Shown here: positions 23,602 through 33,318 of the stretch, one piece after another
Layout of the letters: each line of letters begins with the position of its first letter
Position numbering within the stretch: the stretch's first letter is position 1
DNA from: Treponema sp.
Lineage (GTDB): Bacteria > Spirochaetota > Spirochaetia > Treponematales > Breznakiellaceae
DNA: 34,987 nt
Reading direction: 5' to 3'
Assembly: GCA_031266095.1 (NCBI GenBank)
Contig: JAISBR010000188.1
Span: 1 to 34,987, forward strand
The notes under the pieces: model-generated
Told to the model about the DNA's origin: nothing
The model's database searches: none
Seen by the model: the letters and a program-made list of their open reading frames with translations, nothing else
Made by a program: the position numbers and the translations under genes

Positions 23602-25113
23602 CGGCAGATCGAATCTGAAGATCAGGTTCGGCTGAAACCGATCCTGGGTTTGAAGCCGGGGATATATCTTGCCGTCATTTATGCCGCGGTCCTCCTGGTG
23701 ATCCTCTTCTTTATACTGATCTACCCCGGTATTGTCCGGTCCGGTTCAGTAATCATACTGAAAACGGAGCCGGTCGGCGCGGCCCTGCGGGTAGACGGCG
23801 TGTACAGGGGAACCGCTCCTGAAAACATCTTTATTTCGAAGGGGGCGCACGTCCTGGAACTGGTCCTGCCGGGTTTTACCACAGAACGGATTGAGTGTGA
23901 GATACCGGGCCGGTTATTCGCTTCGGTCCTGTTTCCCCGGCGTTATCCACTGGAAGTTACTTTGACTACAGCGGACCCGGAGGCCGTTTTCATAACGGCG
24001 GCGCGGGATTATGCAGACTGGACCTTCGGCGGGGAACCTACCGCCGCCTGGCAGGTGTCCCTGAGCCTTTCCGAGGGCGCGTACCGGGCAGGAGGCCGGC
24101 AACCGGAGGAACTCCTCAAGGCATCGGCCCGCTTTGCCGTTACCGGCGCCGCCTTGCGGGACCTTATCCGCGCCAAAACCATTACAGATAACGGCGGCCT
24201 CCCGCCTTCTCCCCTGAGCCTGACCCGCTCCGTTGCGGACATAATGAGCTTCCTTTCGGAAAATCCCGGCGGTGCGGTTTGGCTGGCGGAAACGCTTCCC
24301 CCGGAATCCGCCGCCCTCGTTACCTCGTCATCCTGGTATAAAAAACAGCTTGCTCTTTCCGCTGCCATAGGCGCGGAAGAATCCCTTGCCCCGCCGCCGG
24401 ACTCCGAGCCGGCAGCGTCTTTGGCCCCGCCCGCAAGACGGTTCTCGGTAGGTGGCCTGTCCTTCACCGGCCTGGCCGGCGGGACACTGGTTCAAGGCGA
24501 ACCTTTTCCTTTCACCGTTCCCATCCGGGGTTTCATGATCAGCGAGAATGAGGTCCCGGCCTCAGTCTTCACGGATTTCCTTGAGGCGAACCCTCAATGG
24601 CGGCCGGATCAGCGGGAGGCCCTTGCCTCGGAGGAATTGGTTACCGGTAATTATTTAGTTGACGACGGGAGCGCTGTCGGCAGGACAGACGATATTTCTG
24701 TTACCAGTATTTCATGGTACGCGGCCCAGGCCTTTTGCGGCTGGCTTGGGGAGCAGCTCCCCCTGTCAATGAACGCTTATGAACTCCGGCTGCCTACCGA
24801 GGCTGAGTGGGAATACGCGGCTAAATCCGTAAGACGTTGGAAGGCATCCGGGGACGCCGCTGAAATCAGAAACATGGAAGACGGCGCGTGGGAATGGTGT
24901 TATGATCCTTACGCACCACTTGCCTTCATTGACGCCCCTGGCGCGGTTACGGCCATAGGTTCCCCTGAACGCGCTGTTCGGGGCGGTTCCCGGCTCAACT
25001 CGGCGGGTTCAATCACGCCTGAAACCAGGGCCTCTCTACCCCCGGCTTTCTGCTCTCCCTTTGTCTCCTTCCGTGTGGTAATCGCCGAAAAGGGCCCGAT
25101 AATCCGGCAATAA
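23578..25113 (+). CDS. Membrane protein with PEGA and FGE/sulfatase-modifying-factor-like domains
   Basis: Residues 1-8 come from the MITE-like element. A membrane helix (IYLAVIYAAVLLVILFFILIY, 29-49) is followed by a PEGA domain (SVIILKTEPVGAALRVDGVYRG and KGAHVLELVLPGF, about 56-105), a variable extracytoplasmic region, and from about residue 285 an FGE-sulfatase domain: GGTLVQGEPFPFTVPIRGFMISENEV, RLPTEAEWEYAA, WEWCYD, AVRGGSRLN, FVSFRVV. The two catalytic cysteines of formylglycine-generating enzymes near the C-terminus are not obvious, so the domain may bind rather than oxidise. GGAGG (23569-23573) four bases ahead makes ATG 23578 the best present start. The smpB gene follows 11 bases later. 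Confidence 0.85.
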   Translation: MHEVQQTPRQIESEDQVRLKPILGLKPGIYLAVIYAAVLLVILFFILIYPGIVRSGSVIILKTEPVGAALRVDGVYRGTAPENIFISKGAHVLELVLPGFTTERIECEIPGRLFASVLFPRRYPLEVTLTTADPEAVFITAARDYADWTFGGEPTAAWQVSLSLSEGAYRAGGRQPEELLKASARFAVTGAALRDLIRAKTITDNGGLPPSPLSLTRSVADIMSFLSENPGGAVWLAETLPPESAALVTSSSWYKKQLALSAAIGAEESLAPPPDSEPAASLAPPARRFSVGGLSFTGLAGGTLVQGEPFPFTVPIRGFMISENEVPASVFTDFLEANPQWRPDQREALASEELVTGNYLVDDGSAVGRTDDISVTSISWYAAQAFCGWLGEQLPLSMNAYELRLPTEAEWEYAAKSVRRWKASGDAAEIRNMEDGAWEWCYDPYAPLAFIDAPGAVTAIGSPERAVRGGSRLNSAGSITPETRASLPPAFCSPFVSFRVVIAEKGPIIRQ

Positions 25114-25124
25114 GCGGGGATGGC

Positions 25125-25583
25125 ATGGATACAGGCGTTAAAACCATCGCGGTCAACCGCAAAGCCCGGCACGACTATTCGATTGACGATGCCTATGAAT
25201 GCGGCATAGAACTTTCGGGCACCGAGGTTAAATCGTTCAGGGACGGAAAGATCTCTTTTCCTGACGCCTGGGCCGAGGTTATCAAAGGCGAGGTCTGGCT
25301 CCGTTCCCTGCGGGTCGCAGAAAATCCTTTTTCTTCGGTGTTCAATCACGATCCGGACCGTAAGAAACGTCTCCTGCTCCACCGGGAGGAGATCAAGCGG
25401 ATCAGCCGCAAGGTGGAGGAAAAAGGCTATACTCTCATTCCCTTGTCTTTTTATTTCAAAAAAGGCCGGGTAAAGGTGGAACTGGGACTCTGCAAGGGTA
25501 AAAAAGTCTTTGACAAGCGGGCGGATATTAGGGAACGGGATGTCAAGCGGGATGTGGAGCGGGAATTCCGCCGCACGCACTGA
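25125..25583 (+). CDS. smpB: SsrA-binding protein SmpB
   Basis: SmpB binds tmRNA and delivers it to stalled ribosomes for trans-translation. The protein has the typical IAVNRKARHDYSIDDAYECGIELSGTEVKS start, the FPDAWAEV and HDPDRKKRLLLHREEI core, and the basic C-terminal tail KGKKVFDKRADIRERDVKRDVEREFRR that occupies the mRNA channel. Its 152 residues are normal. It follows the PEGA/FGE gene by 11 bases and is probably co-transcribed. Its stop lies 2 bases from the stop of the convergent V-ATPase B gene, with no room for a terminator between. No tmRNA gene is seen in the window. Confidence 0.97.
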   Translation: MDTGVKTIAVNRKARHDYSIDDAYECGIELSGTEVKSFRDGKISFPDAWAEVIKGEVWLRSLRVAENPFSSVFNHDPDRKKRLLLHREEIKRISRKVEEKGYTLIPLSFYFKKGRVKVELGLCKGKKVFDKRADIRERDVKRDVEREFRRTH

Positions 25584-25585
25584 AA

Positions 25586-27028
25586 TTACACGCTCTCTTT
25601 TTGCGTGGGCAGATATTTCTCAATAAATTCCTGCTTGACCCGCATCAGCTCTTCCCTGGGGAGTTCCGACAGCACTTTCCAGCCCAGATCCAGGGTACGG
25701 CCGATGTCGCGGTTTTCGTTTTCACCCTGGCTGAGGAAGATCTGTTCAAACCGTTCCCCGAATTTCAGATAACGCTTGTCGCCTTCGGAAAGTTCTTCCT
25801 CGCCGATGATCGAGGCAAGGTTGCGGACCTGCTTTACCTTTGAATAAGCGGCAAAGAGCTGGCTCGACAGATCCTTGTGATCCTCCCTGGTCATACCCGG
25901 CCCTATACCGTCCTTCATGAGCCGGGACAGGCTGGGGAGACCGGCTACCGGCGGATAGATGCCCCGCTGAGAAAGTTCCCGATCAAGGACGATTTGACCT
26001 TCGGTGATGTAGCCTGAAAGGTCCGGAATAGGATGACTGATGTCGTCGTTGGGCATGGAGAGAATCGGTATCTGGGTGATGGAGCCGGAAGAACCCTTGA
26101 TCTTTCCCGCCCGTTCATAGAGGGAGGCGAGGTCTGAATAGAGGTAACCGGGATAACCCTTGCGGCTGGGCACTTCCCCCCGAATCGAAGAAACTTCCCG
26201 CAGGGCCTCGCAGTAGTTGGTCATGTCGGTCATTACCACCAGGACGTGCATATTCTTTTCGTAAGCCAGGTATTCGGCGGCGGTGAGCGCACAGCGGGGC
26301 GCCACAAGCCGTTCCAGCGAAGGAGCATCCGCAAGTGAGAGAAAAACCACTACATTGGAGAGTACGCCGGAAAGTTCAAAATCATCCAGGAAGAAACGGG
26401 CAACATCGTACTTAACGCCCATGGCGCAGAAGATCACCACGAACGGTTCAGCCGTTCCGTCAGCCGAAACTTCACCACCCGCTCTCTGCTCATCCGGACT
26501 ACCGCTTATATTTAAAATCTTCGCCTGACGGACTATTTGGGCGGCGAGGCGGTTATGAGGAAGGCCGTTGCCGGAAAATATCGGGAGTTTCTGGCCCCGA
26601 ATAAGGGTGTTCATGCCGTCAATGGCGGAGACGCCGGTCTGGATAAAATCGCGTGGGTATGTACGGGCATACGGATTAATAGGAAGACCGTTAACGTCCA
26701 GGGTAGTTGAGGAAAAAATATCCCCGTAACCGTCGATAGGTTCCCCCAGACCGTTGAAGATCCGGCCCAAAAGGCCCGGCCCCACTCGCAATTCCATTGG
26801 CTTTCCCAGAAATTCCACCCGGCTGTCGCCGGCGGAAAGACCGGTACTGTTACCAAAGATCTGAATAGCGGCCCAGTCTCCGCTTATGTCCACTACCCGG
26901 CCCAGACGGCGGCCTTCCTCCCGGTCATAGACCGCCACTACCTCGTTAAAACCAACGTTACGACTGTGAGCGGTGATCACCACTGGGCCTTCTATACGGG
27001 TAAGTCCCCGATATTCGATTCCCCTCAT
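25586..27028 (-). CDS. atpB: V-type ATPase subunit B
   Basis: Subunit B is the non-catalytic partner of A in the V1 head. Typical segments are [13 protein letters not shown] at the start, [46 protein letters not shown] (the modified P-loop position), [36 protein letters not shown] and [18 protein letters not shown]. Residues near 185 carry a small insert ([17 protein letters not shown]). The start overlaps the atpA stop by ATGA. It is the last gene of the operon; the expected D gene does not follow. Its 480 residues are normal. Gene naming follows V-type usage (B = regulatory subunit), not F-type. Confidence 0.97.
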   Translation of the reverse strand: MRGIEYRGLTRIEGPVVITAHSRNVGFNEVVAVYDREEGRRLGRVVDISGDWAAIQIFGNSTGLSAGDSRVEFLGKPMELRVGPGLLGRIFNGLGEPIDGYGDIFSSTTLDVNGLPINPYARTYPRDFIQTGVSAIDGMNTLIRGQKLPIFSGNGLPHNRLAAQIVRQAKILNISGSPDEQRAGGEVSADGTAEPFVVIFCAMGVKYDVARFFLDDFELSGVLSNVVVFLSLADAPSLERLVAPRCALTAAEYLAYEKNMHVLVVMTDMTNYCEALREVSSIRGEVPSRKGYPGYLYSDLASLYERAGKIKGSSGSITQIPILSMPNDDISHPIPDLSGYITEGQIVLDRELSQRGIYPPVAGLPSLSRLMKDGIGPGMTREDHKDLSSQLFAAYSKVKQVRNLASIIGEEELSEGDKRYLKFGERFEQIFLSQGENENRDIGRTLDLGWKVLSELPREELMRVKQEFIEKYLPTQKESV

Positions 27029-28845
27029 AAGACTTCCCTCGTGCGGTAGCTCCGTTCCAGTTCTTCCAGGGCGGAGCGCATCTTTCCCTCAAAAGCATCC
27101 AACTCGGCAAGGCTGTCATTCCTCACCGTGCTCTTGAGTCGGGACAGCCCTTCCTTAAGCCCCGTTGCCGATATTTTGGTGAGCGGCGCGCCCAGTTTGA
27201 TGCAGGTTTTGGCGCGCGCGTAAAATTCCATCATCAGTTCCAGAAGCCGTACCTGCTTGGCGGGTATGCAGTACATATCAATCTCGTCAAAAGAATCCTG
27301 CCGCAAAAATCCGTCTTTGATGATCTCCGATGTTACGAGAATCAGCTTTTGATCGTCAGGCAGGGCATCGGGACCGATGAGGCGGACAATCTCCGCAAGA
27401 TGCTGTTCGCGTTTCAATAGATCAAAGCATTGCTTGCGGACTTCGGCCCACTGAGGGTTTACCCGTTCCCACCAGGACCGTACCTCCTCGGCGTATTCCG
27501 AGTAGCTGTCGATCCAGCTTATGGCGGGATAATGGCGGGCGTTGGCAAGGTCACGGTCCAAAGCCCAAAAACAACGGATAAATCGTTTGGTGTGCTGGGT
27601 CACCGGCTCGGAAAAATCACCGCCCGGCGGGGAGACCGCGCCGATTATCGAGACTGAACCTTCCAGGCCCGAAAGGGTGTGGACCGTGCCGGCCCGCTCA
27701 TAGAATTCGGCGAGCCTGGTGGGAAGGTATGCGGGGAAACCCTCTTCGGCGGGCATTTCTTCCATACGGCCCGAAAGTTCGCGCAAGGCTTCCGCCCAGC
27801 GGCTGGTGGAATCGGCCATAATCGCCACATGATAGCCCATATCCCGGTAAAACTCCGCCAGAGTGACGCCGGTGTAAATAGAGACCTCGCGGGCGGCTAC
27901 GGGCATATTGGAAGTGTTCGCGATGAGCAGGGTCCGTTCCATAAGGGTACGTCCGGTACGGGGATCTTGCAGCCGGGGAAACTCGGTGAGCACATCGGTC
28001 ATCTCGTTGCCCCGTTCACCGCAGCCGATGTAGATGATTACGTCGGCGTCGCACCACTTGGCGATAGCGTGTTGGGTCATTGTCTTACCGGTACCGAAGC
28101 CACCGGGGATGGCCGCTGCGCCTCCCTTGGATAAGGGGAAAAACACGTCGATGACCCGTTCACCGGTAACCAGAGGCTGATCCGGCGAAAGCCGCCTTGC
28201 GGAAGGCCGGGGAAGCCGTACCGGCCACCATTGGGCAATGAAGATTTCTTCACCAAGGCTCGTTTTTGCCGCGGCTTCAAGTACGGTGTAGTCGCCCTCG
28301 GCGCTTAGCGATATTATATCCCCGCCTTTCACATTCGGCGGCATCATTATTTTGCATGCAACGCTTTCGGTTTCTTTTATCGTACCGAGTACAAGGCCCG
28401 CTGCGGCGGGGACTTTTTCACCGGCGGCCAGTTTCGCCGCGATGCCGGCGTCCGGTACAAAACGCCATTTTTTCGTCATGTCCAGAGGAGTGCCGCGCTC
28501 GCCGGGACTCATGAAAGCGCCGCTCTGGGAATAGAGCAGTTCCAGCGGCCGTTGTATGCCGTCGTAGATCGTTCCCATAAGGCCCGGCCCGAGAAGGACC
28601 GACAGGGGCCGGCCTGTGGATCTGGCGGGAGCGCCCACTTTTAAACCGGTGTTGTCTTCGTACACCTGGATTACTGCCTCATCACCCTCAAGACGGACTA
28701 TCTCGCCCGTGATCCGCTTTTCCCCTACTTCCACTACGTCAAAGAGGCCGGCCCCGTCAAGGCCCGAGGCGCGGATAATGGGGCCGGATATACGCCGTAT
28801 CTGTCCCTCAATTGAGAGCGGGACCATCGCCTGATTAGGATTCAA
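27025..28845 (-). CDS. atpA: V-type ATPase catalytic subunit A
   Basis: The 606-residue catalytic subunit has the V-type insert and P-loop region [18 protein letters not shown] (Walker A GGFGTGKT, residues 248-255; the usual form is GPFGSGKT), [47 protein letters not shown] and [15 protein letters not shown]. It couples ATP hydrolysis or synthesis to rotation. The start is TTG 28845: GAGGAG lies just upstream and TTGA overlaps the subunit E stop; ATG 28827 is an alternative. The operon position between E and B is typical. Confidence 0.96.
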   Translation of the reverse strand: MNPNQAMVPLSIEGQIRRISGPIIRASGLDGAGLFDVVEVGEKRITGEIVRLEGDEAVIQVYEDNTGLKVGAPARSTGRPLSVLLGPGLMGTIYDGIQRPLELLYSQSGAFMSPGERGTPLDMTKKWRFVPDAGIAAKLAAGEKVPAAAGLVLGTIKETESVACKIMMPPNVKGGDIISLSAEGDYTVLEAAAKTSLGEEIFIAQWWPVRLPRPSARRLSPDQPLVTGERVIDVFFPLSKGGAAAIPGGFGTGKTMTQHAIAKWCDADVIIYIGCGERGNEMTDVLTEFPRLQDPRTGRTLMERTLLIANTSNMPVAAREVSIYTGVTLAEFYRDMGYHVAIMADSTSRWAEALRELSGRMEEMPAEEGFPAYLPTRLAEFYERAGTVHTLSGLEGSVSIIGAVSPPGGDFSEPVTQHTKRFIRCFWALDRDLANARHYPAISWIDSYSEYAEEVRSWWERVNPQWAEVRKQCFDLLKREQHLAEIVRLIGPDALPDDQKLILVTSEIIKDGFLRQDSFDEIDMYCIPAKQVRLLELMMEFYARAKTCIKLGAPLTKISATGLKEGLSRLKSTVRNDSLAELDAFEGKMRSALEELERSYRTREVL

Positions 28846-29492
28846 AATAGCTCCTCCCCGCCCGGGGCCTCGAATCCTGAAAGGACCGTGGTCCCTAACA
28901 GGGACGCAATCAGTTCCGCCCGTTTTTCACGCAGGAAAAAATCCACGGTTTTATGGATGGAAGCGCAGATTCGGACAAGCCCGTTATCAAGAATTATTTC
29001 AGGGTAGGGATAAACGGCGGACGATTCCTCAATGAGGCAGGTCTTACCCGGCAGCACCGCTTTTAATATCGCCTCAGCCTCAGCGCGATCGAGTTCATGG
29101 ATCAGCGCGCGGGCCGGTTTGCCGGCATTGGAAAATTCTTCACACTCGACAAGCCGTTTTTCAAGCTCTTGTTTGAGAATAAAGAGAATCTTATCGCGGC
29201 TGAGGCCCGCATACCAGGCCTCCACCGCTGAACGGAGCAGGTTTTCAATTTTTTCCGCCTTTGCCCGACGCTTATCCATGGGAAGCCGGGCCATGATCTC
29301 CGCGACGGCCGACTCCCGTTGTTCGGCGTATTTTGTATTCAGTTCTTCCAGGGTTTCCCCGATTTTCTTTTCCCAGATCCCGGCGTTAGTTTTTATCGTT
29401 ACCTCGGCGGTTTTGAGAATCCGGTAGGCTTTTTTCCGGGCATCCTCCATGATTTCCCGGTCAAGTATTTCCGTTGATTGCAGTTCTTCCAT
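28842..29492 (-). CDS. atpE: V-type ATPase subunit E (peripheral stalk)
   Basis: A 216-residue protein with an N-terminal helix rich in charges and alanine ([24 protein letters not shown]...) and a C-terminal mixed domain ([56 protein letters not shown]), the layout of V-ATPase subunit E, which links V1 to the membrane part via the G/H-type stalk. ATG 29492 is preceded by GAAGG at a suitable distance; GTG 29504, overlapping the previous stop as GTGA, is an alternative. Sequence conservation in this family is low, so position in the operon supports the call. Confidence 0.85.
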   Translation of the reverse strand: MEELQSTEILDREIMEDARKKAYRILKTAEVTIKTNAGIWEKKIGETLEELNTKYAEQRESAVAEIMARLPMDKRRAKAEKIENLLRSAVEAWYAGLSRDKILFILKQELEKRLVECEEFSNAGKPARALIHELDRAEAEAILKAVLPGKTCLIEESSAVYPYPEIILDNGLVRICASIHKTVDFFLREKRAELIASLLGTTVLSGFEAPGGEELF

Positions 29493-29500
29493 AACAACCT

Positions 29501-29854
29501 TCACACATGCACGCCGATGGCCTCACGGATGGAATCCACCAGGGTCTTTCTGCCGGGGAGCCTTCCCATGATACCGGGGATCTCCACCACCAGAGGATAG
29601 CGGTCGGAGAGCTGCCATTTGACCAGTAAATCCCCCAGCCAGCCGGCGATCTCCTCGGTCATGATCAGTACCCGGCAGCTATCCACCCCCGGCAGGGAGT
29701 CCGGCAGCGCCGCACCCGCTTCCTCAATCCAGCCTTCGGTGATTTTCCGGAATACGGCCGCAGCCTCAGGGGAATCTTTTACGGCGATTCCCTCAATACC
29801 GATAAACCGGAAAGCGGTTACCAGTTCAGGGTCTCCGATAAAAAAATAATCCAC
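29501..29854 (-). CDS. atpF: V-type ATPase subunit F
   Basis: A short 117-residue Rossmann-like protein: MDYFFIGDPELVTAFRFIGIEG at the start, VLIMTEEIAGWL in the middle, PLVVEIPGIMG near the end. This pattern is typical for V-ATPase subunit F, a central stalk component that binds subunit D and regulates activity. It is placed between K and E in the operon. Its stop overlaps a possible GTG start of atpE. No D gene is found nearby, which is notable because F normally requires D. Confidence 0.9.
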   Translation of the reverse strand: MDYFFIGDPELVTAFRFIGIEGIAVKDSPEAAAVFRKITEGWIEEAGAALPDSLPGVDSCRVLIMTEEIAGWLGDLLVKWQLSDRYPLVVEIPGIMGRLPGRKTLVDSIREAIGVHV

Positions 29855-29869
29855 CGGCGTCTCATACTG

Positions 29870-30169
29870 TTAGAGGATCATAATCAGCAGGGCGACCAGG
29901 AATCCCCAGAGACAGATACCTTCCGCGAGACCCGCGTAAGGCAGGGCCTTTCCGGAGAGGTCCGCATTTTCACTCATAGCGCCCATGGCGGCTGAACCGA
30001 TGCGGCCTACCGCGAGGCCTCCGGCGATACAGGAAACTCCCACAGCCAGGGCGGCGGCAAAATACTTCCACACCGAATCCGGCGAGGCGGCGGCCTCGGC
30101 CTCCTGGGCAAAGGCCGCCACACCCGCCAGCGGCAGCAGCATACTTACCAAAATCACTACTCTTTTCAT
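29870..30169 (-). CDS. atpK: V-type ATPase subunit K (membrane rotor proteolipid)
   Basis: From ATG 30169 (AAGGAG ten bases ahead) the 99-residue product starts with a signal-like segment (VVILVSMLLPLAGVAAFA), then a single hairpin of two membrane helices: YFAAALAVGVSCIAGGLAVGRIGSAAM and ALPYAGLAEGICLWGFLVALLIMIL. The glutamate in LAEGICLWG is the ion-carrying residue. A single-hairpin form with an extra N-terminal leader contrasts with the duplicated four-helix NtpK of Enterococcus. The ion (proton or sodium) cannot be decided. The longer frame to 30202 is less likely. A short palindrome (30195-30221) lies just upstream. Confidence 0.93.
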   Translation of the reverse strand: MKRVVILVSMLLPLAGVAAFAQEAEAAASPDSVWKYFAAALAVGVSCIAGGLAVGRIGSAAMGAMSENADLSGKALPYAGLAEGICLWGFLVALLIMIL

Positions 30170-30194
30170 ATCCCGTAAACTCCTTAAATGTGAA

Positions 30195-30221
30195 CGCTTC
30201 AAAACCGGGGTTTTGAAAGCG
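30195..30221. repeat. Short TTYCAAAAC palindrome inside the V-ATPase operon
   Basis: CGCTTCAAAACC-GG-GGTTTTGAAAGCG lies between the subunit I stop (30233) and the ribosome site of subunit K (30180-30185). As mRNA it would form a hairpin just upstream of the rotor gene. Confidence 0.65.
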
Positions 30222-30232
30222 GCTCATGTTAC

Positions 30233-32233
30233 TTATTCCTCCGCTTCCTTTCTGAAACGGAAAGGCGAAAACTCTACCCCCGTCTCGGTAAAGAACTTAC
30301 TAAAAAATTCATAGTATTGCAGGCGCACCACCTGAATGGCGACGATCATTCCTTCAAGGACAATAATAATAATGTTCCCCAGTATCATGATGAGCAGGGC
30401 CGAAAAGGAACCCGCGGGGCCGCCGCCCGAGCGGGCAAGCTCTTCTGAAAAACGGAACACAATATACGAGAGCACAGCGTGAGACAAAGCAAAAGCGCCG
30501 ACACGGAGGAAACTTACGGTGTTGGAAATATAGGTGGAAGCGGTTTCCAGAATCTCCACAAATCCCTCCATGATGAAAGTCATAATGCCGTGCTCCAGTA
30601 TCGGCCTTTCACGGGCGATACAGCGCCAGACAACCGGACCGAAAAAAATACACAGAATGGGAAAGAAAAGGCCCGCAAAGTCGAAGTATTCAAAACGCCC
30701 GCCAAAGACGCAGCGCAGGGCGATGAATATGGCGTACCAGAAAAGAAGCAGCCCCGCGAGTCCGGTCTTTGAGAAAAAAGCGCTTTCATATTTTTTCATT
30801 ATACAGCGGTTTACGATGTTAATGGCGAGTCCCATCGAGTTGAGGATTACACCGATACCGACGGTAAAGCCGAAAAAGTAAAAGAGTTTTTTAACGCTGC
30901 CGCCCTTTTCGGCCAGGGGCATGATGTGCAGAATCTGGTCCGTGGGATGGCCGGTGAGGGCGGCGGTGAGCATCCTCGTGGGGCCGGCCAACAGTCCCTC
31001 TATGGTAAATACCTCACCGTTCAAGAGACCCATGATCATTGAGGCGATACCCACGGCGATAAGAGGCGAGGAATAGTTGCCGAAACGGGCAAGGGATCGT
31101 ATCCCCCGTTTACCGGTGAGGAGCCCAACCAGGAGGAGCACAAACCCCTGGCCTACATCGCCGAACATGATCCCGAAAAGGATGGTGAAAAAGATCGCCA
31201 CCAGCGGCGTGGGATCGATGGTTCCGTAGAGCGGCGCCCCGTAGGAAAACACTATCCCCTCAAAACCTTTCACAAAGGCCCCATGTTTCAGTGAAACCGG
31301 CACCTTCTCGCTGCCTTCCCGTACCTCAGGGATCTCGTCGGGTTTGTAGGCCCGGATCGCTACCCTGCCGGCGCTGAGTTTTGAGAGATCCGCCGCCATA
31401 CCCGGAATCATATCTTCCGGCGTCCAGCCTGCAAGGAGATAGATACTCTCGGTCGCGGTAAATTGGGCCTTGAGGCGTTCCGCCGCAAGACCCATGAGCC
31501 AGGAAGCGGCAAGCCGTCTCATGTCGGACGCCATCTCGCGGTTCATCCGCTCTTTTTCCCCGCTTATTTCCTCCAATTCTTTCTCAGCGCGCTTAAGCTG
31601 CCCCTCAATACCGTAGAGCATTTCCGCCGGAACTCCCTGATAGCCTTCAGGTATGGCGATAGGTTCAAAAGAGTATTTTTTCAGTTCAGAATCAAGGGCG
31701 AAACGCCCCTTCCGGGAACCGGCGGCGAGAATCCGATCCCCGCCCAGGGGTATGATTACCGCCCGGTCCGACATACTTTCCCGCAGTTCAAGCTGACCCT
31801 TGGGGTCAAGCCGCCCCACACGCAAGGTAAGGTAGGAAAGCTGATCCAAATCGGCGAACGGCGCGTTCAGTTTGGAAAAAGCCCTGGCCTCGCTGAAAGT
31901 CTCACCGATACGCTGCCGCTGCTTGACCGCCTCAATCTCCCGGAATTGCAGCGCGTCAATGGCGGCGCAGAGTTTTCCGGTCAGGTCCTCCTCCGCCTCG
32001 CCGGGCATGGTACTATCCACTTCCGGCTCATCGGGAAGTTGCAGCCCAAGGAATTCGGCGGCCGCGTGGAGTTTATCAAGCGTCTCCCTGATCCTGACGG
32101 AAGCCGCCCCCTCTCCCACGGAAGATTCAGGAAAATGTATCGCCCTGCGGCGGCCCAGGTATTCAATTACCGCATTCATATCGGCTTTGAGGACCGTCAT
32201 TTCTACACGCTTCATTTTACGGGGACGTATCAC
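30233..32233 (-). CDS. atpI: V-type ATPase subunit I (a subunit)
   Basis: At 666 residues, the N-terminal half (1-310) is a soluble helical arm (KRVEMTVLKADMNAVIEYLG, coiled coil near RAEKELEEISGEKERM) and the C-terminal half has seven or eight membrane helices, from PTPLVAIFFTILFGIMFGDVGQGFVLLLVG to the end. FLRVGAFALSHAVL contains the essential arginine facing the rotor glutamate. It forms the ion half-channels and anchors the peripheral stalk. The start GTG 32233 overlaps the atpC stop (GTGA); ATG 32215 (MKRVEM) is also possible. Confidence 0.94.
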   Translation of the reverse strand: MIRPRKMKRVEMTVLKADMNAVIEYLGRRRAIHFPESSVGEGAASVRIRETLDKLHAAAEFLGLQLPDEPEVDSTMPGEAEEDLTGKLCAAIDALQFREIEAVKQRQRIGETFSEARAFSKLNAPFADLDQLSYLTLRVGRLDPKGQLELRESMSDRAVIIPLGGDRILAAGSRKGRFALDSELKKYSFEPIAIPEGYQGVPAEMLYGIEGQLKRAEKELEEISGEKERMNREMASDMRRLAASWLMGLAAERLKAQFTATESIYLLAGWTPEDMIPGMAADLSKLSAGRVAIRAYKPDEIPEVREGSEKVPVSLKHGAFVKGFEGIVFSYGAPLYGTIDPTPLVAIFFTILFGIMFGDVGQGFVLLLVGLLTGKRGIRSLARFGNYSSPLIAVGIASMIMGLLNGEVFTIEGLLAGPTRMLTAALTGHPTDQILHIMPLAEKGGSVKKLFYFFGFTVGIGVILNSMGLAINIVNRCIMKKYESAFFSKTGLAGLLLFWYAIFIALRCVFGGRFEYFDFAGLFFPILCIFFGPVVWRCIARERPILEHGIMTFIMEGFVEILETASTYISNTVSFLRVGAFALSHAVLSYIVFRFSEELARSGGGPAGSFSALLIMILGNIIIIVLEGMIVAIQVVRLQYYEFFSKFFTETGVEFSPFRFRKEAEE

Positions 32234-33318
32234 AGCTGAACCTCCAACAGTTCGAATACATCACTGCCCAGCATGCCCAGCCCCAGGCCCTCGGCGATAC
32301 TGGTAAGCAGGTCCTCCTCAAACTGTTTGAGCTTGATAAAGCAAAAAACCGTACTGACCGCGAAGGGCATAGTATGGAACCAGCGCAGGGCCAGCTGATA
32401 GAGGTAGCCGGAGGCGGCGTTCTGAAAATACCGGGGTTCGGCCGTCCACAATTCCCCCGGTTTTTCGGGATTGAGGAATTGTTCCCATCTCCAGCGGCGC
32501 CAGGCGGAACGGAGGTCCAGGGGCATATCCAGTGATTCAAAAGCCTCGGCGGCAAGAGTGACTTCTTTCCCGCGCGACAGAACGGGGTTTTTATGTTCCC
32601 GTACATCCCCGGGTATCTCCGCAAGGCCCACGCGCATTTTTATATCCATCAGGTACTTCCCGGTCTCGGCGGCGTTTTTTTTGAAATAGGTACGGAGCCG
32701 GAGCGCCCATATACAGTTTCGCAGGGATATTTCCTCGGCGAGGATTCGTTCCGCGAACACCCGGTCCTCCCCCCAAAGATGCCGGAGACTCTCTTTCAAT
32801 GCCGTATAATACCGCAGATCAAGCTCAGTTTCCAGAGCGGTAAGATTGAACTTGCCCGACTGAATAGCCTTGATATCCTGAGAAAGTATGAAGTCAAATT
32901 CGGTATTGGTGAGCATAGCCGTAAGATCCGGAAACGCCTCAAAGTGTACGGTTTTGAAACGGCCAATATCACTAAGCGCGGGAAGGGACTTCGTCCTTCC
33001 GGCGAGGTAATGCAGACAGGTCTTGAGATCCTCATATTCATAGGAACGGAGCTGGCGGATCAACAACTCCGGCGGCCGCGCGTACGCATTGATCACCGAA
33101 AGAATCTGCCTGACCGTCCGTTTGACAATACGGCTTTCAAGATCGATTAATAACTCCCGGCCCGGCAGCTCCCGGCGGAGATCGGGAAAAACCAGCCGGT
33201 CCAGTTCATTGAGGGATCTCAGTCCCGAAAGAGCGGAGACACGTTTTCCTACAAAGGACTTGCCGATAATTCCGCACGCCTTGGTATACGCGTAGGCCCG
33301 TTCTCCCGCGTCAAGCAT
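32230..33318 (-). CDS. atpC: V-type ATPase subunit C (d / AC39 type)
   Basis: A 362-residue, mostly helical protein: AYAYTKACGIIGKSFVGKRV at the N-terminus, LIRQLRSYEYEDLKTCLHYLAG, LDLRYYTALKESLRHL, and EISLRNCIWALRLRTYFKK near residue 205, the pattern of the V-ATPase d/AC39 family, which joins the central shaft to the rotor ring. It directly follows the stalk gene (stop and start adjacent) and precedes atpI by GTGA overlap. Sequence conservation is low, but fold pattern and position agree. Confidence 0.88.
   Translation of the reverse strand: MLDAGERAYAYTKACGIIGKSFVGKRVSALSGLRSLNELDRLVFPDLRRELPGRELLIDLESRIVKRTVRQILSVINAYARPPELLIRQLRSYEYEDLKTCLHYLAGRTKSLPALSDIGRFKTVHFEAFPDLTAMLTNTEFDFILSQDIKAIQSGKFNLTALETELDLRYYTALKESLRHLWGEDRVFAERILAEEISLRNCIWALRLRTYFKKNAAETGKYLMDIKMRVGLAEIPGDVREHKNPVLSRGKEVTLAAEAFESLDMPLDLRSAWRRWRWEQFLNPEKPGELWTAEPRYFQNAASGYLYQLALRWFHTMPFAVSTVFCFIKLKQFEEDLLTSIAEGLGLGMLGSDVFELLEVQL

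Noticed and set aside
23400..23618. A 72-residue ORF from ATG 23400 through the repeat
   Set aside because: Only its first 15 codons look like real coding sequence. The rest is the MITE-like element read in a frame that ends just inside the next gene.
31463..32239. A long plus-strand ORF (258 codons) opposite the V-ATPase I gene
   Set aside because: It is antisense to a clearly identified subunit and has no homologous motif. GC-rich codon use often leaves such open frames.
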